Of a DNA stretch of 64,000 nt, positions 44,345 to 52,975 are shown one piece after another. The notes under the pieces are model-generated. The model saw nothing but the letters and a program-made list of their open reading frames with translations, made no database searches and was not told where the DNA came from. Every line of letters starts with the position of its first letter. Position 1 is the first letter of the stretch. This DNA is from an uncultured Acidobacteriota bacterium (GTDB lineage: Bacteria > Acidobacteriota > Terriglobia > Terriglobales > Acidobacteriaceae). Where the stretch lies: NCBI GenBank assembly GCA_903851035.1, contig CAINND010000085.1, forward strand, positions 1-64,000, in the 5' to 3' direction. Position numbers and translations under genes: made by a program.

Positions 44345-44890
44345 TTACAGCCTTTCGGAATCCACCCTGCGGCGGAACAATCCGCCGGTGGCGTAACTGA
44401 CGGCAACAGCCACGGCCGAGCCGATGACAACCTCCATCGTGCGCTGCAAAGCGGCCTCCAGCCCGAGGTGCGCGGAGTGCGACGCGTAGGCGGGAAACAT
44501 CACAATGGCCGAGGTGATGGGCGCAATCCGCCAACTGATGGGAACCTTCACCAGGTCGGCCGAAACGATGACCGCAACGGCCATGGCACCCAGCACGCTC
44601 CACTCCGAGCTGCCAAAAACTTTCAGGAAAACCATCGCCACCAGGCAGCCGATAAAAGTATTCAACATGCGGGAAACAAAAGCCTTCCACGCCGATTCCA
44701 CCTTCACCTCGGTGACCACCACGGCGCTGATGACGCCCCACAGCGGATCCAACTTCAGTCCGGCCGAGAGAATCAGCCACACCAGCACGCCGCTGATAAT
44801 CATGCGCGTGGCATAGCGCAGGCCGCTCAAGCGGCGCTGTGCCAGCAGCATCATCCGATACGAAGTTCTTTGCGCGGCTCGCAGTTTCAT
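44345..44890 (-). CDS. FUSC-like membrane protein
   Basis: 181 aa from ATG 44890 (AGGA upstream at 6 nt). Six hydrophobic segments include ATRMIISGVLVWLILSAGL and LWGVISAVVVTEVKVESAWKAF with MLNTFIGCLVAMVFLKVFG. This order resembles FUSC/aromatic-acid exporter N-terminal domains, which in full-length proteins are repeated. Here only one unit is present, so it is a short member. Function unknown. A longer start at 44968 is possible. Confidence 0.65.
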   Translation of the reverse strand: MKLRAAQRTSYRMMLLAQRRLSGLRYATRMIISGVLVWLILSAGLKLDPLWGVISAVVVTEVKVESAWKAFVSRMLNTFIGCLVAMVFLKVFGSSEWSVLGAMAVAVIVSADLVKVPISWRIAPITSAIVMFPAYASHSAHLGLEAALQRTMEVVIGSAVAVAVSYATGGLFRRRVDSERL

Positions 44891-45086
44891 GCGCGATCCT
44901 GTTGCAACCATTGCCCAACTGCTCAACTGATTCCACCTGACTTTAGCGCAAGAAGCACGGCCGCCCAATATGCATCGAAGGCGGCCCAGCGTGCTTGCGC
45001 GGATTCTCTCTGCCTGATGTCTTGATTGTAATGGCCGAACCAGCGCGCAGCTTTATCGCTAATTTTTATGGCTGCGATGGAGAGGC

Positions 45087-45128
45087 AAAGAAAAACGCCC
45101 AAGGCTCATAGAGGCAAGCACTTGGGCG
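45087..45128 (-). terminator. Terminator after accD
   Basis: Minus strand: CGCCCAAG and CTTGGGCG pair (45096-45103 with 45121-45128) and are followed by TTTTTCTTT. Confidence 0.8.
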
Positions 45129-45181
45129 GACTATTCCAAAATGAACCGGGCATCCGATCTGCCGGTGCGCGGCCGGAGAAG

Positions 45182-46021
45182 CTAACTCATCCAGGCCAGC
45201 GCGCGGCTGATGTAGGCGCGCATATCGCGGCGGTGCACGACGGCATCGAGAAAGCCTTTTTCCAGCAGGAACTCGCTGCGCTGGAAGCCCTCCGGCAGCT
45301 TCTGGCGGATGGTCTGCTCGATCACGCGCGGGCCCGCAAAGCCGATCAGCGCACCGGGTTCGGCAATGTTGAGGTCGCCCAGCATGGCAAAACTGGCGGT
45401 GACGCCGCCCGTGGTGGGGTCGGTCAACACGCTGATGTACGGCACCTTGGCGTCATCCAGGCGGCCCAGCGCGGAGCTGATCTTGGCCATGGTCATCAGG
45501 CTGATGGTGCCTTCCATCATGCGCGCGCCACCGGTGGCGCTGATGATGACGAGCGGGATGCGTTCGTTTAGAGCCTTTTCCACCGCGCGGGTAATGGTCT
45601 CGCCGACGACGGCTCCCATGCTGCCGCCGATAAAGCCGTACTCCATGGCGCTGACCAGCACTTCGCGGCCTTCGACCTTGCCGCGCGCGTTGATGATGGC
45701 GTCCTTGCGGCCCGTGGATTTTTGCGAGGCCTTGACGCGACCCTTGTAGGGCTTCAGGTCGGTGAAGTTGAGCGGGTCGGTGGTTTCGAGGTTGCCGTCT
45801 TCTTCCGTGAAGACACCTTCATCAAACAGGTAGCCAAGGCGCGTGCGGGTGTCGATGCGGAAGTGCTTCTCGCACTTGGGGCAGACGTTGAGGTTGGCCT
45901 CAAGGTCCTTCTTCCAGATGATCTGGCGGCAGCCCTCGCACTTGACCCAAAGGCCTTCACTGCGAACGGTGCGCTCGCCACTCGAATCCAGTTGCTGCTC
46001 TTCGCGCTTAAACCAGCTCAT
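45182..46021 (-). CDS. accD: Acetyl-CoA carboxylase carboxyltransferase subunit beta
   Basis: A 279-aa zinc-finger subunit that with AccA transfers carboxylate from biotin to acetyl-CoA, starting fatty-acid synthesis. It starts MSWFKREEQQ (ATG 46021, AGAGAGG at 4 nt). The zinc ribbon has CEGCRQIIWKKDLEANLNVCPKC. The crotonase-fold core contains GGSMGAVVGETITRAVEKAL, SATGGARMMEGTISLMTMAKIS and LTDPTTGGVTASFAMLGD. It lies 11 bp after cobO on the same strand, an unusual pairing. Confidence 0.96.
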   Translation of the reverse strand: MSWFKREEQQLDSSGERTVRSEGLWVKCEGCRQIIWKKDLEANLNVCPKCEKHFRIDTRTRLGYLFDEGVFTEEDGNLETTDPLNFTDLKPYKGRVKASQKSTGRKDAIINARGKVEGREVLVSAMEYGFIGGSMGAVVGETITRAVEKALNERIPLVIISATGGARMMEGTISLMTMAKISSALGRLDDAKVPYISVLTDPTTGGVTASFAMLGDLNIAEPGALIGFAGPRVIEQTIRQKLPEGFQRSEFLLEKGFLDAVVHRRDMRAYISRALAWMS

Positions 46022-46032
46022 GTGCCTCTCTT

Positions 46033-46569
46033 CTAGTACTCGATTCCCCGCTGCGCCTCGATGCCCTTCTGGTAGGCGTGCTTGACCTCGCGCATCTCGG
46101 TCACGGTGTCGGCCAGTTCGACAATTGTGGGGTGCGCGTTGCGCCCCGTCAAGATGACGTGGACCATCTCCGGCTTGCGGCGCAACACCTCGGCCACCTT
46201 CTCCGGGTCGAGCATCTTGTAGCTGATGGCGTAGTTGATCTCGTCCAGGATGACCAAATCCCACTGGCCGCCGAGGATGGCCTCTTCGGCCTCTTTCCAG
46301 CACTCTTCCACCATGCGCAGGTCTTCCGGATCGGTCTCCGCGCCGCCGACCTTCACGAAGCCGCGGCCCATCTGCTTCATTACGAAGTTATCGCCGAATG
46401 CCTGCACCGCGTCGAGTTCGCCGTAGTGCCAACTTCCCTTTAGAAACTGCAACATAAGGACCCGCAGGCCGTTGCCCACGGCGCGCAGGGCGGTGCCCAT
46501 GGCTGCCGTAGTCTTGCCTTTTCCTGGTCCTGTATTGACTATGACCAAACCCTTACGGACATCGCCCAT
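46033..46569 (-). CDS. cobO: Cob(I)yrinic acid a,c-diamide adenosyltransferase CobO/BtuR
   Basis: A 178-aa enzyme that adds the 5'-deoxyadenosyl group to corrinoids. The P-loop NTGPGKGKTTAAMGTALRA is near residues 12-30, then LQFLKGSWHYGE, LVILDEINYAISYKML near residue 105, and ILTGRNAHPTIVELADTVTEMR. The last segment and the C-terminal IEAQRGIEY are typical of the CobA/CobO family. AGGAG is 14 nt upstream, farther than ideal. No other cobalamin genes are near. It probably shares a transcript with accD. Confidence 0.94.
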   Translation of the reverse strand: MGDVRKGLVIVNTGPGKGKTTAAMGTALRAVGNGLRVLMLQFLKGSWHYGELDAVQAFGDNFVMKQMGRGFVKVGGAETDPEDLRMVEECWKEAEEAILGGQWDLVILDEINYAISYKMLDPEKVAEVLRRKPEMVHVILTGRNAHPTIVELADTVTEMREVKHAYQKGIEAQRGIEY

Positions 46570-46772
46570 GGTGTTCTGTTAATCTCCTATTAACACGGAC
46601 GTCTTCCGGGCGCCGGGCCGCCAACGATGAAACGGGCAGCCAGCCCCCCTCCGGTGCATGCACGATTGTATATGGTGCCGCCTTAAGCCGCACCCTTTCC
46701 GAGCATGGCCGCCAGCAGCGGCGGTGCCACAATGGCCCCTGCGCGTCCGGCTTAAAGATTGAGGATTTTGCT

Positions 46773-47870
46773 TTGCGCTTTACCGCCTTCCATCAACGTA
46801 TGTTGCTCGCCTGCCTTCTGCTGGCCTCGGCCGCGGTTTTCTCTATTGACGCAATGGCCGCTGACGGCAAAACGCTCTTCGAGCAGAAGCGCTTCCACGC
46901 CCTGTATAACGTGGCGCAGGAGCGGTTGAGCCGCAATCCGCAGGATGCCGAAGCCCTGATGTGGATGGGCGCCGTTTATGACGCGAAGGGCGAGTACGAC
47001 AAGGCGGTGGAGTACGGTCGCAAGGCCACCGAAGCGGCGCCGAACAGCGCCGAAGCGCATTGCCAACTGGCCGACACACTGGGCGACAAGGCCTTGAATC
47101 TGGGCATACTGGGCGGCGGAATTCCCGTGGCGCGGCAGATGCGGCACGAGCTCGACCTGGGCATTCAACTGGATGGGCGCAACATCCGCTGCCTGAAGGA
47201 AAGCATGGGGCTGTACGAGCAGTCGCCGGCGGTGATTGGCGGCTCGCATACGAAGGCTCGCGAATCGTTGCAGACGATCTACGCCATCAACCAGGCGGAG
47301 GGCGCGCTGGCCGAGGCCGCGCTGCTACAGATGCAGAAGCGTCCGCTGCCGGAAATTGAAGCCAAGCTGCGCAGGGCGGTGCAGTTGAATCCGCATCTTT
47401 ACCGCGCGGTAGTGGATTTGACCAGCATCCTGGCCAGCGACAGTTACCAGCGCTGGGCGGAGACTGAACACTTTGCTCGCATCGGCATTGCGGCCGATGC
47501 CGGACGCGTGGGCTGCCACGGCTACCTGGCCGCGGCGCTGGCGCACCAGCAGAAGTGGGCAGAGCTGGACGCAGAGCTGGCGGCCAGCGCACGGGAGATT
47601 CCCGACAACTACATGCCTTATTACATTGCAGCCCAGGCGCTGCTGGATATGCACACTGAGCCGGCACGCGCCGAACGCTATCTGCGCGAGTACCTGGCGC
47701 ACGAGCCCGAGGCCGGCGCCCCCAGCAAGGCGATTGCGCACTGGAAGCTGGGCCTGGTGATGGAGCGTGAAGGCCGCATGGCAGACGCAATTCGCGAAGT
47801 GCAGGCTGCCGCCGCCGGGTATATCGGCGATCCGGCATTCAAAAAAGATTACAAGCGCATTGCGGGCTAG
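46773..47870 (+). CDS. Secreted TPR-repeat protein
   Basis: 365 aa from TTG 46773, preceded by GAGGA at 7 nt. The N-terminal segment RMLLACLLLASAAVFSIDAMAA is a signal peptide. Tetratricopeptide-like helices follow: HALYNVAQERLSRNPQDAEALMWMGAVYDAKGEYDKAVEYGRKATEAAPNSAEAHCQLAD is a clear TPR pair near residues 42-100. More helical repeats reach the end. It is most likely a periplasmic scaffold, with no enzyme motif. It is divergent from cobO over 200 bp and followed by a terminator. Confidence 0.8.
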   Translation: MRFTAFHQRMLLACLLLASAAVFSIDAMAADGKTLFEQKRFHALYNVAQERLSRNPQDAEALMWMGAVYDAKGEYDKAVEYGRKATEAAPNSAEAHCQLADTLGDKALNLGILGGGIPVARQMRHELDLGIQLDGRNIRCLKESMGLYEQSPAVIGGSHTKARESLQTIYAINQAEGALAEAALLQMQKRPLPEIEAKLRRAVQLNPHLYRAVVDLTSILASDSYQRWAETEHFARIGIAADAGRVGCHGYLAAALAHQQKWAELDAELAASAREIPDNYMPYYIAAQALLDMHTEPARAERYLREYLAHEPEAGAPSKAIAHWKLGLVMEREGRMADAIREVQAAAAGYIGDPAFKKDYKRIAG

Positions 47871-47896
47871 GGATTACTGAAAGAATGAATTTTTCA

Positions 47897-47926
47897 ACGG
47901 CACCCCGACCAGGGTGCCGTCGCTAT
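47897..47926 (+). terminator. Terminator after the TPR gene
   Basis: ACGGCACCC pairs with GGGTGCCGT (47897-47905 with 47912-47920); only a short T tract follows. Confidence 0.6.
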
Positions 47927-47966
47927 TTGTGCTATACCGGTAAAATGGGCCGGTAAAATAAAAGCC

Positions 47967-48500
47967 ATGAGTTACGCCTCACTACGCCGCGCCAAACTGG
48001 TGGACGCCGCCGCACTTGCCGAGTTTTCCGCACGCGTCTTCTACTTAAGTTGCCCGCAGACCTCCGCCGAGGACCTGGCTAAGTATGTAGCCGGCGAATT
48101 GAACGCTGCGCAGTGGGAGTCCATTCTCAGCGACGCCAATCAGGCGACCGTGCTGGCGGAGTCGGCGGGTAAGATCGTTGGCTTCGCGGTCATTGCCATC
48201 CAGCGCGATCATCCTTCGCTCGAGGTGCAGGGTGCGGCCGAATTCCGCAAGCTCTACGTGGAGGCCAATCATCACGGCACCGGCGTGGGGGCGCAACTGT
48301 TTGAAGCAGCGCTGGCCGTGGCCGAGGCGCATCGCCGTCCGGTGTGGCTGGGGGTCTTCCAACTGAACAAGCGCGCCATCGCCTTCTATAAAAAATATGG
48401 ATTCGAAATCGCCGGTGAGCAGATCTTCCAGGTGGGCAGCGACCCACAGAAGGATTACCTGATGCTGCGCGCGGCCGGACCATTGCTGCTGCCGGAATAA
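47967..48500 (+). CDS. GNAT-family N-acetyltransferase
   Basis: A 177-aa acetyltransferase. The N-terminal LRRAKLVDAAALAEFSARVF is followed by VGFAVIAIQ, the acetyl-CoA-binding strand-loop FRKLYVEANHHGTGVGAQLFEAALAVAE (motif A, with Q/RxxGxG/A in relaxed form) and the C-terminal VWLGVFQLNKRAIAFYKKYGFEIAGE. The substrate is unknown. TAAAAT (47954-47959) ends 7 nt before the ATG and there is no Shine-Dalgarno, so the message may be leaderless. Upstream is the TPR terminator; plsC follows after 87 bp. Confidence 0.85.
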   Translation: MSYASLRRAKLVDAAALAEFSARVFYLSCPQTSAEDLAKYVAGELNAAQWESILSDANQATVLAESAGKIVGFAVIAIQRDHPSLEVQGAAEFRKLYVEANHHGTGVGAQLFEAALAVAEAHRRPVWLGVFQLNKRAIAFYKKYGFEIAGEQIFQVGSDPQKDYLMLRAAGPLLLPE

Positions 48501-48586
48501 CCCTGCCGCCGAGGAAGGCTCCACGGCAATCAGGCTTTCCGCGGGAGAGATTCTCCTCGCGCGCGGCAATCGTTTATCCTGTCTCC

Positions 48587-49390
48587 ATGCCTCCGCACCG
48601 CCAAGCCACGCTAGCCACGCGCCTTGCCAGCTACCTGGTGCGCAATCCGCTGATTGGCCTGTACACTCTGGTGCTGGGCTCGCTGTCACTGGCCAGTTCC
48701 TACTTTGATCGCTCGGGGCGCTGGCAGCATGCACTGGCGCGGCTGTGGTCGCGGCTGATTCTGTGGACCTGCGGCTCGCCCTTTCAGGTGTACGGGCTGG
48801 AGCGGCTGGACCTTTCTCATCCCGCCATCTACGCGGCCAATCACTCGTCGGCCCTGGATATACCCGTGCTCTACGCCGGACTGCCTTTTCAGTTCCGCAT
48901 CATGGCCAAGCAGGAGTTGTTTAAGCTGCCCATCCTGGGCAGTCACCTGAAGCGCAGCGGACAGATTTCGATTGACCGCACGGATGCACGCGCCAGCCTT
49001 CGCTCGCTTTCGGCGGCGGCGCAGACCATCCGGGCCGGCATGCCGCTGGTGGTCTTTCCGGAGGGCGGACGCAGCACGGACGGCCACATGCAACCCTTTC
49101 TCGGCGGCACGTTTTATGCGGCCATCAAGGCGCAGGCGCCCATCGTGCCCATGGCAATCGTGGGAGCCTTCGACGCCCTGCCGATGAACACCTTCACCAT
49201 CCACCCCACGCGCTTTGAGCTGCACATCGGCGACCCGATTCCGACCGAGGGACTGGTGAGCCGCGACATGGAGGCCCTCTCCGCGCGCGTGCACCAGGCG
49301 ATGAGCGAGCTCTTCTACGCGCACACGCAGTTGACCACGCCGAGGCCCGCGGGTGAAGTCGAAGTCGAAACAACAAAAAGCGAAGCCTAA
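48587..49390 (+). CDS. 1-acyl-sn-glycerol-3-phosphate acyltransferase (PlsC-like)
   Basis: A 267-aa membrane-associated acyltransferase of phospholipid synthesis. The catalytic Hx4D motif is ANHSSALDIPVL near residue 82, FKLPILGSHLKRSGQISIDR is near residue 112, and FPEGGRSTDGHMQPFLGG is near residue 157. N-terminal hydrophobic helices anchor it. TATCCT (48575-48580) ends 6 nt before the ATG with no Shine-Dalgarno. It is convergent with the methyltransferase gene downstream. A specific lysophospholipid acceptor cannot be chosen. Confidence 0.9.
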   Translation: MPPHRQATLATRLASYLVRNPLIGLYTLVLGSLSLASSYFDRSGRWQHALARLWSRLILWTCGSPFQVYGLERLDLSHPAIYAANHSSALDIPVLYAGLPFQFRIMAKQELFKLPILGSHLKRSGQISIDRTDARASLRSLSAAAQTIRAGMPLVVFPEGGRSTDGHMQPFLGGTFYAAIKAQAPIVPMAIVGAFDALPMNTFTIHPTRFELHIGDPIPTEGLVSRDMEALSARVHQAMSELFYAHTQLTTPRPAGEVEVETTKSEA

Positions 49391-49438
49391 TCAATCCAGC
49401 TTAATTGTTATGAAGCAAGTGTTGGCAGGTGAGCTCGT

Positions 49439-50260
49439 CTAGCTGCGCTCGGCCGTGGCGATGACCATCTGAGCCTGGATGCGCACGTATTCGCCATCGT
49501 AGTGCTCACGCATGGAGGCCAGCACGGCCTCGTTGACCTCGGCGTTGTCGGCTACTTTTTCAATCAACGGACGGAAGGGCATGGTGATGCTGCGGAAGTA
49601 GTCCCACAGCTCCTCCGGTGTGCCGTGCCAATCCCAGCAGATGTGGTGCAACTGCTCGTGCACATCGCGGAAGCCGGCTTCGGTGAGATGCGAGGTAAGG
49701 CGCCCGGCCTCGCCGTATTGCAGCATCTGGCGGGCTGTGGGGGGAATTTCAAACTCAGGGTGCAGACGCAGAATGGTGCCGATGGTCATGTGGAAGTAAG
49801 GCTGGTCAAGGCCACCCCAGACGAGCAGTGCCACGCGTCCGCCGGGGCGCAGGACGCGGCGCAACTCGCCGAGTGCCTGCACCGGGTTGCCGAAGAACAT
49901 GACGCCCAGGCGGCTGGTGACGCGGTCAAAGCTTTCGCCACGAAAGCCGAGGGCGTGCACGTCTGCCTGTTGAAAGTGCAGATTGGTGAGTCCGCGCTGC
50001 TCGGCCCGCTGGCGCGCCACTTCCAGCGGTCCGGCGGCCATGTCCACGCCGGTCACCTCGCCGGTATCGCGCAGCAATTCGGCCAGGCTGATGGCGGGCT
50101 CGCCGGCGCCGCAGGCAACGTCCAGCACGCGCATTCCGGGCGCGATATGGGCGGCCGCAACAATGGCGCGGGTGACGTCCGTGCCCATCTCCGCCGACTG
50201 GCGGCGAAAGCGCTCGCCGGCGTTGAGTCGCGCGAAGTCGTTCCATATCTGCTCAGCCAT
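49439..50260 (-). CDS. Class I SAM-dependent methyltransferase
   Basis: 273 aa from ATG 50260 (GAGGGAG at 6 nt). The Rossmann core has MRVLDVACGAGEPAISLAELL near residues 43-63, VTGVDMAAGPLEVARQRAE, LHFQQADVHALGF and FDRVTSRLGVMFF; an upstream in-frame stretch is excluded. It looks like a UbiE/COQ5-type family member. The substrate may be a small molecule or a quinone; no ubi or men genes are near. It ends convergent with plsC. Confidence 0.85.
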   Translation of the reverse strand: MAEQIWNDFARLNAGERFRRQSAEMGTDVTRAIVAAAHIAPGMRVLDVACGAGEPAISLAELLRDTGEVTGVDMAAGPLEVARQRAEQRGLTNLHFQQADVHALGFRGESFDRVTSRLGVMFFGNPVQALGELRRVLRPGGRVALLVWGGLDQPYFHMTIGTILRLHPEFEIPPTARQMLQYGEAGRLTSHLTEAGFRDVHEQLHHICWDWHGTPEELWDYFRSITMPFRPLIEKVADNAEVNEAVLASMREHYDGEYVRIQAQMVIATAERS

Positions 50261-50341
50261 GCCGCTCTCCCTCAAAATCGTGCGTCTTCCCATGCTACCG
50301 CTCTTTGTCGCCGCACCCCGCCGGGGGTACCATTCTTTTTC

Positions 50342-51138
50342 ATGAAGCCACGCATCGCCATTCCCATGCCAAACTCCGATGCGGAGTACTGCACCCGCGC
50401 CCTGCCGGACTATTTGAATTCGCTGGTAGCGGCCGGAGCAGAGCCCGTTCTGCTGCCGCTCGATCTGACTCCACAGGAGGCGGCGCAGCGCATCAAGCAA
50501 TGCGACGGCATTCTGCTGCCCGGCTCACCCACCGACGTGGAGCCGCAGAAGTATGGCGCGGAGCGGCAACCAATACGGCCGCGGCCGATGCGGCACGAGA
50601 CAACCTGGACGAGCTGCTGTTGCAGGACGCGCACGCCATGCGCAAGCCGCTGCTGGGCATCTGCTACGGAACGCAGTCACTGAACGTGTGGCGCGGCGGC
50701 AGCCTGGTGCAGGACATCGAGTCTCCTGTGCAGCATCAGCGTCCTGACGACAAGCCGCGCGGATTTGTGATTGAGCACGAGGCCGTGGTGGAAGCCGGCT
50801 CACGGCTGGCGGAGCTGACCGGCGCCGGCGAGATCACGGTGAACTCCAGCCATCATCAGTCGGTCAGCCGCGTGGGTGACGGACTGCGCATTGTGGCGCG
50901 CTCGCCCAGGGATGGCGTTATCGAGGCCGTGGAAGGCACCGCCGCCGGACATTGGGTGCTGGGCGTGCAGTGGCATCCCGAGCGCAACTCGGCGACCAAT
51001 GAAATTTCACGGCGCATCTTTGAGCGGCTGGTCGAGGAGGCGGTTGCCTTCCATCACAAGCTGCGCGTACAGGCGCCTGACTTTGAGAATGTAAACCGGG
51101 ACAACGCGCCCCGTGTGGGCGCAAAAGAGGAGAAGTGA
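50342..51138 (+). pseudogene. Frameshifted gamma-glutamyl-GABA hydrolase-like (class I glutamine amidotransferase, peptidase C26)
   Basis: Reading from ATG 50342 gives MKPRIAIPMPNSDAEYC up to SPTDVEPQKYGAERQP, a PuuD-like N-terminus. The frame then ends, but the sequence resumes in the next frame with NTAAADAARDNLDELLLQDAHAM, the nucleophile loop KPLLGICYGTQSLNVWRGGS, SSHHQSVSRVG and VQWHPERN, ending at 51138. The two parts join if one base is missing near 50570-50572 (after CAACC). A real -1 change or a sequencing error are both possible; apart from it, catalytic Cys, His and Glu are in place. TACCAT ends 8 nt before the ATG. The SDR gene starts within its stop. Confidence 0.85.
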
Positions 51139-51908
51139 TGGCACTGGCATTGGAGCTTGGCGGACGCGTGGCACTGGTGAGTGGCGGCTCGCGCGGCATA
51201 GGAGCGGCCACCGTAAGGCTGCTGGCCGAGGCCGGAGCGAGTGTGATGTTCAACTATCAGAAGTCGGCGGCGGCGGCCGAGCGGCTGGTGCTCACCTGCG
51301 GCAGGGATCGCACCAGTTGTGTGCAAAGCGATCTGATCGGCGAAGGCGCGGAAGAGATGCTGGTGGAGCAGACGGTCACACGCTTCGGCCACATCGACAT
51401 CCTGGTGGTGAATCACGGCGTGTGGCCGTCGCAGGATCGTCCCGTGGAGGAGATGCGCGACGAGCAGTGGCGCTCCACCATGGCCATCAATCTGGATAGC
51501 GCATTTCTGCTGGTGAAGGCTGCCGTACGCGAGATGAAGCGCACCCGCCGCGGCGGAGACATCGTCATGGTCAGTTCCACGGCGGCGCAGCGCGGCGAGG
51601 CCTTCCATTGCGACTACGCCGCCACCAAGGGCGCCATCATCAGCATGGTCAAGGGACTCAGCACGGAGCTGGCGCCGGACGGCATTCGCGTCAACTGCGT
51701 GGCCCCCGGATGGGTGGCCACCGACATGAGCGCGTCCACGATGGCTGACCCTTTCAAACGGCAGCGCATCTGCCAGTCAATTCCACTGGGACGCATAGCC
51801 ACGCCGGAAGAAGTCGCCGGGCCAATCGTCTTCTTGTGCACGCCGCTCGCGGGCTTCATCACCGGAGAGGTCTTGAACGTGAATGGCGGCGCGGTGCTGG
51901 TGGGCTAA
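51138..51908 (+). CDS. SDR-family oxidoreductase (FabG-like)
   Basis: A 256-aa short-chain dehydrogenase. NADP-binding VALVSGGSRGIGAATVRLLAEAG is near residues 12-34, VNHGV is near residue 92, and the active site has VSSTAAQRGEAFHCDYAATKG with YxxxK. The cofactor-side segment VNCVAPGWVATDM and the C-terminal GFITGEVLNVNGG are canonical. ATG 51138 (GAGGAG at 5 nt) overlaps the stop of the frameshifted amidotransferase. The substrate is unknown. A secreted protein gene follows almost immediately, suggesting an operon. Confidence 0.9.
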   Translation: MALALELGGRVALVSGGSRGIGAATVRLLAEAGASVMFNYQKSAAAAERLVLTCGRDRTSCVQSDLIGEGAEEMLVEQTVTRFGHIDILVVNHGVWPSQDRPVEEMRDEQWRSTMAINLDSAFLLVKAAVREMKRTRRGGDIVMVSSTAAQRGEAFHCDYAATKGAIISMVKGLSTELAPDGIRVNCVAPGWVATDMSASTMADPFKRQRICQSIPLGRIATPEEVAGPIVFLCTPLAGFITGEVLNVNGGAVLVG

Positions 51909-51924
51909 GCAGATGAAGGTGAGC

Positions 51925-52821
51925 ATGGCGAGCAGAGTGCGTGGTGTGGTGCCAGGGCTTCTGCTGACGGCTCTGTTGCTTTGTGCGGCAACGTTGCTGG
52001 CACAAGCGCCGCAAGCGCAGGATGCGCCGAAGTCAGATGCCGCAACGAAATCAGAAGCCTCGGCGAAGCCCACTACTGTTGAGAGCCACACGCAAAAGGC
52101 GCGGCGCCTGCTGGACGAGATGATTGCCGCGCTGGGCGGTGAGGCCTGGCTGAACTACGCCAACATCGAGCAGCAGGGCAGGACGTACAGTTTCTTCCAC
52201 GGCAAGCCCACCACGGCCGGAACCCTGCTCTGGCGCTACTTCGAATATCCAGGCAAAGAACACCTTGAACTCTCCCGCCAGCGTGATGTCATCTACATCT
52301 ATAAGAGTGATGCCAACGGAGAAGTGCATGGCTACGAAATAACCTACAAAGGCACGGCGGCCGTAGAGGCGAAAGATGTTGAAGAGTTCGTGCGCCGCCG
52401 CGATTTCTCGCTCGAGCGAGCCATGCGCGAGTGGCTCGGCGACCCGCGCACGGTCATCCTTTATGTGGGGCAGAGCGTGGCCGATCAGCAACCGGTGGAG
52501 GTGGTCAGCCTGCTGAACGAGAAGAATCAGCAGGTCGAGATCGGCATAGACCTGTACAGCCACCTGCCCATCAATCTGCGCTACCATTGGCGCGGCCCGG
52601 ACAAGTACCTGGTGACGGATGAGGTCGTCTTCGGCAATTATCACCGGGTGCAGGGCATCCAGACGCCGTATACCATCACACGCCTGCGCGACGGAGAAAT
52701 TACCAGCCAGCGCTTCTTCAACCGCGTCCTCTACAACCAGAAGCTGGCACCGGATTTCTTCGACGCCACCGTGACCTATGATCCTGCGACCTACACCCCG
52801 CGGGAGAAAAAAAAGCCGTAG
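51925..52821 (+). CDS. Secreted protein of unknown function (LolA-like beta fold possible)
   Basis: 298 aa from ATG 51925 (AAGGT upstream); ATG 51913 is an alternative. The N-terminus GVVPGLLLTALLLCAATLLAQ is a signal peptide, then a linker rich in Ala and Ser, then LLDEMIAALGGEAWLNYANIEQQG. A long beta-rich part has DVIYIYKSDANGEVHGYEITYKG and NQQVEIGIDLYSHLPINLRYHW, resembling LolA/LolB-like outer-membrane lipoprotein-binding folds in strand spacing. The basic end is REKKKP. Function is not established. It follows the SDR gene by 16 bp. Confidence 0.6.
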   Translation: MASRVRGVVPGLLLTALLLCAATLLAQAPQAQDAPKSDAATKSEASAKPTTVESHTQKARRLLDEMIAALGGEAWLNYANIEQQGRTYSFFHGKPTTAGTLLWRYFEYPGKEHLELSRQRDVIYIYKSDANGEVHGYEITYKGTAAVEAKDVEEFVRRRDFSLERAMREWLGDPRTVILYVGQSVADQQPVEVVSLLNEKNQQVEIGIDLYSHLPINLRYHWRGPDKYLVTDEVVFGNYHRVQGIQTPYTITRLRDGEITSQRFFNRVLYNQKLAPDFFDATVTYDPATYTPREKKKP

Positions 52822-52933
52822 CCGCCCGCTTTCACCATTCGGCATGGCCCGAAGGTGGCGAATTGACGGTAGATACCGCCAGAAAGCCACGGTGTGTGGT
52901 AATAAATCCACAGTTGAAGTTCACTGAAACACT

Positions 52934-52960
52934 GTAACCTGAAACGTTGCCATAGGTTAC
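52934..52960. repeat. Inverted repeat upstream of lpxC
   Basis: GTAACCT and AGGTTAC, 13 nt apart, 16 bp before the lpxC GTG. It is possibly an operator; not matched to a known family. Confidence 0.3.
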
Positions 52961-52975
52961 GGCATCCTATCCCTA

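Noticed and set aside
44310-44936. Alternative frame over the FUSC-like gene
   Set aside because: It lacks hydrophobic helices and a Shine-Dalgarno, while the 44345-44890 frame has both.
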